Source: Nepenthes gracilis (taxonomy: Eukaryota; Streptophyta; Magnoliopsida; Caryophyllales; Nepenthaceae). Taken from it: 64,000 nucleotides of DNA. Where the stretch lies: positions 6,997,501 to 7,061,500 of the forward strand of contig BSYO01000033.1 of NCBI GenBank assembly GCA_033239525.1, written 5' to 3'. Both the position numbers and the translations under genes were made by a program. A model generated the notes under the pieces. It saw nothing but the letters and a program-made list of their open reading frames with translations, did not search any database and had not been told where the DNA came from. Below are positions 44,990-55,090 of this stretch, one piece after another (the stretch's first letter is position 1; each line of letters opens with the position of its first letter).

Positions 44990-45180
44990 AGTGAATAATA
45001 ATAATAGGAATAGTTATTCTCACATGAAATGTGAGAATAGATATTCTCACAAATGCAGGAATAAATATTCCCTGGGAATATTTATTCCTAATTAAATTTA
45101 TAACCAAACGGAGGAATATCTATTCCCTGGGAATAGAAATTCTATTCCCACCTTATTCCAGCAACCAAACATGGGGTGAG
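44990..45180. repeat. PIF/Harbinger-related MITE remnants, nested
   Basis: Palindromic words (gagaatagatattctc; ggaataaatattcc; gggaatagaaattctattccc) end at an aaccaaacatggg terminus like the Harbinger ends at 54896 and 60391. An internal aaccaaacgg suggests one element inside another. No coding sequence is present. The left 70 bases match 29600-29690 in inverted orientation. Confidence 0.65.
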
Positions 45181-45305
45181 GGTAATGGGAATGCCATTGT
45201 GAAGCAGGTGTAGTTGGCCAAGCTGTAGCCCTTTGGGTTTATGTTGCCCAACATGATGTGTGCACCTGACAAATATCCTCTTTAGCGGTTAGGTATGAAC
45301 TTTAC

Positions 45306-46125
45306 TTTTTTTTTTTTTTTTGGGGTCATGGGAACTAAGTTGCATTACTGCTCAGTATGAGAATATTCGCAGTTACACTGAAGAATTCCTTGGGTATCCA
45401 ATCAGCTCTATATGAAACGGAACTTAGAAAAGCGAAGGAAATCAAGCCATACAAGACATAATTTCCTGTAAGCAATTTGATTTGAGGTATCCGGAGTGCA
45501 GCTTGCCGGTTCATTCTTTTCTGTGAAAATCTGAGAATTGTTATTCCTCCAAATACTGTGATCTGTAAACCACAAAATAAGCTGCAGTTTTAAAACCTCT
45601 CTGTTTAAAACATCCTTTGTGCATCTGAACCTCCAAATTCCCACAAGGGTTCTATAATCTTTCTTCTTATGAACAAATGCCCACAAGGGTTCCAGGAGTG
45701 AAGCATCATCCATAGCGATTTAGTATGCTGAAGGACCAGAACCCTTTCTACCCAAGGCATAGAGATCTTATATGGGGTAGGGTGCTCTGTACTGGTCAGG
45801 TAAGTAACAAACCAATAAGCAAGTTCTGCATGCTTTCTCAACTTGTAAACTGTTGGCAGGTACTTGTATCACCACCCTTATCTAGATAGGCTATGATTAG
45901 CGCAATGACCAAGGTGAATTTGGATCCAACCCAGCCATTACAAGCCTTATGTCTTAACTTGAAACATAACATCTTATAAACATGATTAAACTTAGCACAA
46001 GCATTTTGGAGGTTTTGCCACCCTATCTGATAAAGATGAGAGCTGAAGCTCATCCATGGTGGAGTAGTTAGACATGATAGAGCTTGTAGTATATATGCTT
46101 CCCAAACATTAAAAGAAGACATGAA
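45306..46125 (-). pseudogene. Poly(A)-tailed retroposed fragment, source unknown
   Basis: A run of 16 T at 45306-45321 is the poly(A) tail of a - strand insert. Broken frames on the - strand (46122-45838, 45841-45605, 45713-45408) contain LQLILWFTDHSIWRNNN, which could come from the C-terminus of a LINE reverse transcriptase polyprotein. This is a weak match. It lies in the intron before the Nup98-like exon at 47377. Confidence 0.4.
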
Positions 46126-47376
46126 AATCCTTCAAAATACTTGAGCATGTGTAGCTACTAAGAAGTATCTTGGGCCTTAGAATACTGATATTTGGATAAT
46201 GAATAAGATATACTGAGACAAACCTAATGAGTAGATAATAAATTTACAAGTTTTCTTATTAGCATTTAAAAACATGGGAAAAGTAGCTATGGTCATGAAT
46301 TTTTGTGTACAATCAATAAAATATTTATCTAAAACATCTACCATGAACATTTAGCCAAACATGAAATCATAGTAACATATAAGAATACTTAGAATTAGGG
46401 AGTCATATCATGTTATGTACCGCAGTTATGTGTGCTCATAGTGGCCCCTAAAGATCAAAGACATCTTATATATGCCCCAAAAGATTTATGTATACCTCAT
46501 GTAGTCCCATAGACCTAAGTTTTAGGAATGTGCAGATGTTTAATATTAGGATTATGTCTATGAGTATGTAACTTCTTAAGAAGAAATCATGTTAAAGACA
46601 CTTAATAGTTAGAAATTACACAAGAATCCTCATGAACGGATAGCAGTGTTCATTTTCTAGGTATTTGAACCAATTTTCACACATGATTGTTCCAATAAAA
46701 ATATTCACATAGATCTTATTATCCACACACATGACCGTTCAACACAACACAACACAACCTGCTCATAAAGTTCCCAAAACGGAATTTTGCACCAGTGCTC
46801 TTGAAGTTCCCAAAATGGAATTTTGCATCAAGTCCTCTTCTATACAGAAACATATGCTTAAGTTCCTTAACTAGATTAGACAATGACTCAAGAATATGTA
46901 TGATGCATGAAATGCCTTTGTCTTGAGAACTAGAATTCTAAGAATTAGATCTGTGTGCTATGTCTCCAATTCATCTTGCATATGCAATCCCCAATTTAGT
47001 GTGCTCGTTATATTTCACTTCAAATTTACCGCTAAATAACCCTACTGTATCATAATTTCATAATACCCTAGTCCACTTGCTTATTTTCTTAAACACTTAA
47101 TATTATATTTAGATCAAATCAGTCCCTAAAACCTTCAAAATAGCTCCAATAACTAAATTTCTAAATTCTATCCATTACACAATTTAATATCCCAAGAAAA
47201 CATGACATAAAACAAAGGCTAGAATCTCAATTCAATTTAAAAAAAAAAAAAATCATTTTCTTACAAAATTCATACATAACACTAACCATTTAAATGTTCC
47301 CTCTATTATAGTTATGATCATTGACACACTTTGTCAGATATTCTAACAGTTATCTGGCTTTCCATTTCCTTGTCAG
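46126..47376. other. Intronic AT-rich stretch
   Basis: No gene is supported. Two 36-base-spaced copies of a GTTCCCAAAA(C/T)GGAATTTTGCA block lie at about 46769-46831. An ACAAC-type microsatellite occurs near 46740-46757 and an A-run near 47239-47252. Confidence 0.45.
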
Positions 47377-47506
47377 GTTCTCCATGTCCAGTAATAAGGC
47401 TGATAACATCATGGCCATTAGAGATCCTTCCACTGCAATTTCTCAGCCATCGATGAGCTACCCAATCTCAGCATCTTCAATTTAGCATGGGCTCTCCAGC
47501 ATGCCT
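47377..47506 (+). pseudogene. NUP98: Nup98-like exon, end of the linker (SSMP)
   Basis: The acceptor TTGTCAG ends at 47376 and a GTATGT donor starts at 47507. The frame ends with LSSMP, a position where plant Nup98 proteins have a conserved SSMP before the DKPAPVR segment. A TAG at 47488-47490 replaces what should be a sense codon two codons before the LSSMP block. Upstream residues are Ser/Met/Pro-rich, as in the Nup98 linker. Confidence 0.7.
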
Positions 47507-48151
47507 GTATGTCCCCTTACAATGTTCTTTTTCCATAATCTTGAACAATTGGTTGCACAGATACATTTTTTGTTTTTGGTTTCTCCATTGCAAATGCACA
47601 CAATAATAGCATTCTCACATCACATGAATAGGATACACAAGACTAATTGTTGTTCTTGCGATATAGTGTCATTTAGTTTACAATGTTTTGTAGACTTTAT
47701 AGTTGAGAAGACATGCACTAGTTTGTTTCATCATGTGAAAGTTCTTGTTGAACTGATGGTCCGGTCCAGTAGTCTGAGGAATCAGACTTGGGCTCTGGTC
47801 TGGAATGGCATAGATCCCAATTGCACAGCAGTCAGTTACATGGTGCTGTTCATCTCCCCGGTTTTGTGTTTACTTGATTTTGAAGAGTTGTTACTCCTAT
47901 TTGGGAGGATCAAGGTTAATGTAATGATAAGATTACTTTATTGTGGCTTGGAATTTCGAGTTCCAATGGTAGAAAAATTTATTTGCGATGCAATAGTAAG
48001 ACCAAGTGTATCTAACCATCCTCAGACCTCATAATATGGGACCGCTGTTTAGTGCGATTCCCTGTTTGTTATTCCTTCTTGGGGGCCACTTTCTGCTGAA
48101 GAATAGTCTAATGACTCTAATCTGGCACTTTGTGCATATCAATGAAAATAG

Positions 48152-48268
48152 GTGCCTGATAAACCTGCTTCTGTCAAGCTTTCGTCTTTTCTGACCTCTC
48201 GACATGTTTTGTAACAGCAGATGGTGGTTCATGCTAGGAAATACCAGCCCAAACGTGATGGCCCAGAG
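48152..48268 (+). pseudogene. NUP98: Nup98-like exon, DKPA-SRH-ARKY segment
   Basis: The acceptor AG lies at 48150-48151 and the donor GTGAGA at 48269. It is 117 bases, 39 codons in phase 0. It encodes VPDKPASVKLSSFLTSRHVL, a TAA at 48212-48214, and then QMVVHARKYQPKRDGPE. This aligns without gaps to the segment of plant Nup98 just before the PRENP block. Confidence 0.82.
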
Positions 48269-48396
48269 GTGAGAATAGTTGGCATGCTTTGGTTCTGTGC
48301 AATAACTTGGTATTCCATCTTGTCTTCTCACTGCTGATCATGGGATTGATCTTTGTTAAGCATTTGCTTCTGTAACTTTCCTGTGGCCTTTTTCAG

Positions 48397-48558
48397 TAAT
48401 GCTAAGGAAACACAAAGCAATCCAAAGCCATTTAATCTTATATTTCCACGGGAGAACCCCTGATCAGTTTTCATTAATCCCACTGAATGGACAACTTGGT
48501 GCTATGGAGGACAAAACATCTTCGTTGAAGAATAAATCTACCCTGGTTAATGCAACTC
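48397..48558 (+). pseudogene. NUP98: Nup98-like exon, FPRENP segment
   Basis: The acceptor TTTTTCAG ends at 48396 and the donor GTAAGA starts at 48559. It encodes KETQSNPKPF and LIFPRENP, then TGA (48463-48465) in place of the next sense codon. A shift to another frame follows, giving MEDKTSSLKNKSTLVN. The PRENP block is strongly conserved in Nup98. The phase no longer fits the preceding exon, a further sign of decay. Confidence 0.78.
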
Positions 48559-51078
48559 GTAAGATACTTTGCTGGGCACATGAATAGTTCTACTTCTTCT
48601 AGTACTGAAAATTTATCAAATATTCTACAGCGTAACAAAGATAGTTCCATTTACTCTTTTCTGCAGTAACTATTACTCATCAATTATCATTGAGGGGTGC
48701 ATTGGTAAATCTTCAGCCACATTTACTTTCACATTCTTGGCTATATGAGTAAGGGTGAGCCTTAACACAATAATAAGGTTGCTTCGTCGGGACATTAGGT
48801 CACATTTCAAACTGTAGAAAGAGCCTCCCTATTGTCATCTTGTGTGCCTGCCCAAACTGTTTAATCAAATAAAGTGGCAACATATATGGACTTACCACTG
48901 GTGTTATTGAGAGACTTCTTTTCTTGGTTTGAATTAAAAACTACGTGAAAAAAAAAAAAAGTGAATTTTTATTGTCTATGTATTGCATTGTTTAGTTCAT
49001 ATGCATTATTGTGTTACCACCAAGGATTGTCTTCAGTTTGCTTAGATAGAGGGAAATATAGATAGATTGATGGAGAAAGAGAGTCATCTATTCTGTCATG
49101 AAGTGGACCAGACTAGTTAAATGATTCCTTAACCACTGATGTTCTGGGCTTTACTGATGAGCTGCCATCACAATTTTCTTACTGATGTTTTTTATTCTAC
49201 ACAGTAGACAGCTGAAAGGGCAACAATACAGATCAGCATACACTTCACCAAGCAATTTCATCACAATAGTTAAACCTGCAGCTAGTACATTAATTAATCC
49301 AGTAAAGCAACAACCAATTCTGGAGTTGCTACAACAAATTATGTTAGATTACTTAATCTGATTGTAATCTTGTATTTTCTTGTGATAAATCTTGTATCTA
49401 GCTATGGCTATAAATCGGAAGGTTGGGCCGTAATAGAGGTACTAGGCTTTGATTAATGAAATCTGAAACCTGCTCTGCAGCTTCTCTTCCTTCCATTTCT
49501 GTCCTACAGAAATCAGATTAACCGCTTGTCCTCTGCTTCTGTTTTGAAAAAGTGGATGATCTTGCATACTTTGTTACATGTTCTAACATAAATCTACCTT
49601 TGTCATCCTCATCTTAGACCATAGTTTACTTGCTATTATGTCTTCCATCTTGTGCAAATACGTGATTACGGTTTTTCACTTTTATTACCGGTACTGTCAG
49701 CAGAGGCAACCATAGTTGCAACAGATGCCCCTGGATCTTAGGGTGTGTTGGGATTTGGCCGAAAGTCACAGAACCAGCACAGTAGAACAAACACGAAACC
49801 CCCATCAAACGTCAACCACCAAACATTTAAACCCAAGAAGCACAATGTTGCGTAATGATTTTTAACGTGAAAATTTTTTTTTAATCACTGGAAAAATCTC
49901 TGAATAATATTTGAACAAATTCACTATAAAAGTGACCGATAATAAAAATAATCCATTCCAAAATTTCTTTATTATAACTTGAGTGAATGATTAGTTGAAC
50001 ATAACTCTCAACATACTTAATAACTCATAAGAGAAAAATCTACTTTGAAAAACAAATAACCAAATGGTAATACGTCATAAAAAATAATACTAAAGTAATA
50101 TATCTGACCTTGGCAAAAAATGAAACTTAAATCAAATCTCAATTAGATACTGAACCTCTTCATCTTCTTTCTTTTTCTCTTTTCTCTCTTCGTGTGGCAC
50201 TTCATGTGTTGCAAAATGATATTAGATGCCCTAAAATTACATCAGGTGTAACTTTATAGTAATGTCGGCAAACAAAAAGGTGTAGACTCACTGGATAAAT
50301 AGTGCATGAGTGCCCCTTAGGTGCGCATCAGGCGCTACTCCTGGTAAAAAATGCACTTGGTTGAGCTTCGACTAACACTCGGTTGGGATTTACATGAACA
50401 TCGTGCAACCCTTCAACGTCATGTGTTGTTCGGATGATCCTCGGTCGACTCTCGTATGGATATCTTGAGACCCTTACTTGACTTTTCCACCCAAGTGTTC
50501 AACATATGAATATTGCGCATTCTCAAAATGACCTATTCGTTTATTATATTACCCAAAAGTGAGTGACTAAAAATCCAACAGGATAAACATGGTTATTTTC
50601 CTTCCATCCCAAAGCTATGACTGCTAATGCAGATTGCATCACTGTCATTATGAAAATTGTTAATGCAGAGGTGCTATTTCTCAAATATGCTTTATTGGGA
50701 TCTTGAAAATTCTGAGGAAATAAAAAGGGTTATTCCTATTTCCAGAGCAAAACATGGCTATTACCAGAACGGGTGGGGTCCCCATGGTTTTTGTGCCATT
50801 CTTATTGGTGTATGTCCTGGAACCATTCCAGGCTTTAATGGTAGTCTTTTTTGACTTGGCAGCATCTGCACTTCTTAAAAAATAAGGTGATTTTGTTTTA
50901 ATTTTAGTAATAATTTTGGTCCATGTCACTGAACTTTCCATCTCTCTCAAAGTTTCAAGTCCAAAATCTTATTCTCTTCTGATCTATTAAGTAGGAAGCA
51001 AAGATGTATGGATTTCTTATATGTGCAATTCTTTTTCTTTTTATTATTTCTCTTTGGTTTCCTGACTATTTTTGCAGA
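48559..51078 (+). other. Intron before the autopeptidase exon
   Basis: No gene is supported. A run of 14 A ends near 48960. About 49755-50560 resembles a Copia-type LTR, with the same order of blocks (purine-rich start, 'ggtaatacgtc', CTTC/TTTCT-rich stretch, then cytosine-richer end) as 61790-62240. The frames in this intron have no recognised domain. Confidence 0.4.
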
Positions 51079-51664
51079 TAATCTAGCTGAAAACAAGGCT
51101 GGTGAAGAAAAAATCAAGCTTTTGAGACCCTACTCACGTGATCATCCATCTTGTGCAGTCCATGCTGATGACAGAGCACCAATAGTTAGCAGGAAAATTG
51201 TTAGCAAACAGGAGTCTGCTGTGAACGAACATGAAATCAAGTGCCAGGCACCACTGCCAAAGTTTAAGCGCCTTGGCTACCTTACAGAACCTACAATCTC
51301 GGAATTGGCAGCAATGGAAATGTCAAAGCCTGATTCTCTCAGACATGTAAAGGATTTTGTGGTCGGATGCCATGGCTATGGTCACGTCACATTTGAAGGT
51401 GAGATAGATGTCCGTGAACTTGATCTTGACTCTTTTGTTCACTTCAATACCCGGGAGGTGATAGTGTATATGAATGAAAGCGACAAACCTCCAGCTGGTC
51501 AAGGTCTTAACAAGCCCGCTGAAGTTACTCTTCTTAATGTCAAATGTGTTAACCCGGATTCAGGGATAATGGTTGAGAAGTATTCAGATATGCTGAAGAA
51601 AGTTGCAGAAAAGCAAGGTGACGGGTTTGATTGCATCTTCTGTGAAACTGTAAAGGGGGACTGA
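51079..51664 (+). pseudogene. NUP98: Nup98 autopeptidase domain exon, cleavage site lost
   Basis: The acceptor TTTTTGCAG ends at 51078. The frame is open for 194 codons: an acidic/basic lead, then LPKFKRLGYLTEPTISELAA, VKDFVVG, HGYGHVTFEGE, VIVYMNESDKPP and GQGLNKPAEVTLLN, ending VKGD then TGA. This is the Nup98 C-terminal (nucleoporin2, PF04096) domain, which folds into a beta-sandwich and cuts itself at HF|S. The stop falls where a tryptophan normally follows VKG(E/D), a few residues before HFS. No HFS-coding sequence was found downstream. Conserved blocks are otherwise intact, so the exon was lost recently relative to the FG copies. Confidence 0.92.
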
Positions 51665-52800
51665 ATGCTGTTAGCAGGTAAAGAGCTAGATCCTCGTCCC
51701 TTTTTGGCAATGGTGAAATTTTAGGCATGTTAAGACGTCTAGGATTGATAGTCTGTCCAATGTCTCCAGCTTGTTCTATTGTCCTAGAAACTTTAGTTTG
51801 CTCAGTTTCCCGTAAATGCATAACTTGAGGGAATTTCATGCAACAATTGCATTTTGATTACAGAACTTTCGGGCAGGTAAGATTTGTATTCTGCTGAATA
51901 AGGTGTCAAAATGGCTATTGGTTGCCGAGATCCCCAGAAACTCTTTAATTTATTTATATTCCTCAACCGGTCAAATTTCTTGTCGCGGCTTTGGTAGAAT
52001 ATGCTTTACTAAATGCCCAGGTGACTCCAGTGATAAAGAAATATCGCAGATCAAAATAGCAGTACTTTATCGTCTCTCTTGTCAGATTCGATCTGGACTT
52101 CCTTATGAAATGCATTAAGAGCAAGCCGGGCAATATTATCATTGAAAATGATCTACTATGATTCCCCTGCTACCAAGGTTATATATAAAACCTTGCACTC
52201 GAGAAAGACCTTGGTTTCTATGGCAGACTTCTCCTCCAGTTCATGTCATAGAAGTTATTATTTTGAATGGCTCTCGCTCAGGCAAAACTTGCTTGAGTTG
52301 AGGAGGAACAAACAGATATGACCACCACTGCCTTCATTCTATTTGCCTACACCTTGGAGATTACCTTGCTAATGACATAGCTTTACATTACCCCCAAAAA
52401 AAAAAATCATTTATATGATTTTAAGCTGGAAGATTTAATTCACGATACATTATTATTTGGACAGAATAATACTATTCTATGAGCGGATATGGCCAAAATT
52501 TTAAGCTCTGTGCCTAATGAAATTTTTATGACAGTTTGTAACTTATTTATTAGCAAACCACATCATGCCATATTTCAAAATAACGTAGGGCTAGACCTAA
52601 GATCATCCCACTGCTACATCAGCATGATTGCCTTGCAATGATTATCGTGAGTTTTACACTATTTTGAGCTGTGGAGAATTAATTTCGAACACAGTGGACT
52701 CACTGTTGTTGCACAGCGTAAGAAATGTGAACTATCACTGTTTTTACATGAACATAAGAAATTTGAAGTGTTAGATTTTCTCATAATTCTCCTCGCTAAC
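51665..52800. other. Sequence downstream of the Nup98-like gene
   Basis: No gene is supported. An A-run occurs near 52398-52408. The last Nup98 exon coding for HFS was sought here on the + strand and not found. Confidence 0.4.
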
Positions 52801-54895
52801 CCATCTTCCTCCTTTCCTCTTCCTATTCCTAATCCATCTGCTCGTGGCGGCGGTCATGGCCGCTGCCTCTGGTTCCTGTCACGCTGAGCTGCCGGCCAAT
52901 CAGGCATCTTCGGCGTCCTCGGAGGGTGGCTCTCTCCTGTTGGCGGTTCAGCAGGAACTCCAAAGATCATTGGAGGCTCTTCAAGCCCCTTCGGTTGACT
53001 CATATGGCTCTTTGGCTTCTCGGCTAGTGGAGAAATTCTGAAGCTACATTGATAAGATAGACAACATTGGAGCCGCGAGTGATTCCAATTGTGGTGGTGT
53101 TTAAGAAGTTGTGGGTGATTCCATGAATAATGGTGTCCAAGACGCAGCGGTGGTTGCTGGCGATTTCAGAGTGATGGTAGATGGAGCCGATGACTGTTGC
53201 CCTTCCCCTGTTGCTGCGGAAGGAGCGTCACCTCCTGGTCCTATGGGGGTAATCTGCGAAGATGATTTCAGAGTGGGGTTGTCCGGTAATCCTAAAGCAT
53301 GGGCCAAGGTGGTTTAGTCTGGGGTGAGTTTTCGTGGTACTCAACTTTCCTATTTTCCTCCTATAACAGATAATAAGGTGGTCATCAGGCCGCCCATTGA
53401 AGTTGTCCGTAGAGGGGCAGAGATGTGGAAGGACACCATTGTTGGAAATTTCTTTGAGCAAAAACTTCCATTTCTGCTGGTGGTAGGAGCCTGCGCAAAA
53501 TGTGGGCACAATTTGGCATAAAAAACGTTCTGGTGTCCCAGGAAGGATTCTTCATCTTCACATTCAATAGTTGTCAGGGAATGCGCATAGTGCTGGACAA
53601 TGGGCCGTGGCTCCTAAGTGGTAAGCCATTATTCCTGAATCTTTCTAGGCCCGCTTGAATCTGTTCCTATTTGTTGGGCTAGCTTTTTTGGTGTTCCGCT
53701 TGAATTTCCATCTCTGGAGGGTCTTGGTTATATTGCAAGTGCTTTGTGCAAGCCTCTCCATGCGGATAATCAAATGGAAATGCCAGAGAGGGTGGGTTTT
53801 GCTCGCATCCATGCCGAAATAGCGGTGGAGGCCAATTTCCCAAAGTCTGCTGCTCTTGTCATTGGTAAGAACCACATATCAGGAGAGGAGGAATCAGTGG
53901 ATATCTGAGTGGAATACCAATAGAAACCATCCATCTGCTCGTCATGTAAGGCCTTCGGGGACAAAAGTAGAGAGGTTTACAAGGCTACTGGCTGGTTGTT
54001 GGAGAATTGCTCGGATAAGGTTCCCAATCCAAATCTTCCTAGCATTGTTGCTCTTGTTGTTGTTCTGGTGTCGGATCTGTTGTGCCTCTTCTTGTAATTT
54101 TTTTGATTCTGTGGGAGTTGGCGGATCTTGTGGTTCAATCCCTGGTTTGGGTGTTAGGAACACCAAGTTTGACCCTAAAGGTGAGAATCTGACAGCATCA
54201 TTAGCCAGAGCTGAAGGGAAGATCTTGGAGGCTTCAGCTAAAGATCCTCGGGACAATGCTATCAAAAAGAAACGCAGGGACCTAATAGGAATTCATCCCT
54301 TCTGCCTGTTATTGAATGATTTGTATCAGATGTTTGAATATTCAGGGCCTTAATGAGCCTGTGAAGTCTAGCGGTGTGAAAGATTTGATCAAATTTCATA
54401 GCCTTAGTATGTGTAGTTTGGTCGAAACTAGGGTAAAAAGGCATAATACGGATAGTATTGCATTCTCAGGGGTTGGTTGTGGAGGATGAATTATGATGGC
54501 AGTGACTGGAAAAGAATCTGGTTTGGTTGGAATCCCTTTGTGGCCAATATTTGTGCTCTGGCGCTTCAATAGCAAGGCATTTCCTGCCTTTTTACAGACT
54601 TCTCTAGAGGGGCCAAGCTTTATTGCTCTTTTATGTATAGCTATCATTGGAATACTTGTAGAAGGGGTCTTTGGGATCTCTTTAATGCTAAAGCGGACCA
54701 TCTAGCTCTTACTTTGTGGGGCACTTTAGATGATTTTAATGTTTTTTTACATGAGTATGAAGTCTTTGGAGGTATTTCTATTGAAGCTGGGGAAGGAGTA
54801 TGTGTCTTGTTTGAGGAGATGTGGCCTTCAAGATCTCTCTTTTGAGTGTTGCAATTTTACTTGGTGAAAAGTTGGGATGGCCTTTATTGCATTTA
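52801..54895 (+). pseudogene. L1-type LINE: ORF1 and endonuclease remnant, left part
   Basis: After a CT-rich leader, ATG at 52844 starts a broken ORF1. It carries MWKDTIVGNFFEQKLPF near 53425 and GMRIVLDNGPWLLSGKPLF near 53580, the DUF4283-type region of plant L1 ORF1 proteins. LGYIASALCKPLHAD-like sequence is scattered after it. From about 54350 endonuclease-like pieces follow: GLNEPVKSSGVKDLI, LVETRVK and TLWGTLDDFNVF. Many stops occur. The element is interrupted at 54895 by a Harbinger transposon and continues at 60395. ORF1 binds RNA; the endonuclease nicks the target. Confidence 0.78.
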
Positions 54896-55090
54896 TGGTA
54901 TGTTTGGTTGGAGGGAATAGAAATTCTATTCCCTCCTTATTTTCGGTGGAATAATAATTCCACCGTTTGGTTGCATTTTACCTTGGAATAACAATTTCCG
55001 AAGGAATAGTTATTCCCTGATTATAAGGAATAACTATTTCTTGGTGATAGTAGGTTTTTTTATTCCTGGTTAAGAAGGAAAAAATATTCC
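54896..55090. repeat. Left terminal/subterminal repeat of the Harbinger element
   Basis: Palindromic ggaata/tattcc words (gggaatagaaattctattccc) follow the terminal repeat. The same words end the element at 60320-60391 and occur in the MITE remnants at 44990-45180, implying one family. Confidence 0.75.

Larger units (their letters stand above)
7628..51664 (+). pseudogene. NUP98: Nup98-family nucleoporin pseudogene, FG exon amplified and interrupted
   Basis: Nup98 is a mobile FG nucleoporin. Its N-terminal FG repeats build the permeability barrier of the nuclear pore and its C-terminal domain cuts itself and anchors to the scaffold. Here the N-terminal half is a short start exon plus up to six copies of an FG exon (for example SSVFG, NNPF, GSIFG). 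The C-terminal half (47377-51664) has the pre-autopeptidase segment (DKPA, SFLTSRH, ARKYQPK), the FPRENP block, and an autopeptidase domain with KDFVVG and GQGLNKPAEVTLLN. Exon order and strand agree throughout. It is inactive as written. Exon 2 is frameshifted, exon 4 has TGA and an LTR insertion, exon 6 is cut by a Tat element, and stops lie at 47488, 48212 and in the PRENP exon. The HFS cleavage site is absent. The functional gene is presumably elsewhere in the genome. Confidence 0.85.

Noticed and set aside
47501..48034. 177-codon + strand frame between two Nup98-like exons
   Set aside because: It starts at the end of one exon and runs through intron sequence. It has no recognised domain, and the splice sites around it fit an intron better.
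52844..53317. Ala/Ser-rich frames as a host gene
   Set aside because: They run into an L1 ORF1 region with the DUF4283-type block and then an endonuclease, so they belong to a LINE.
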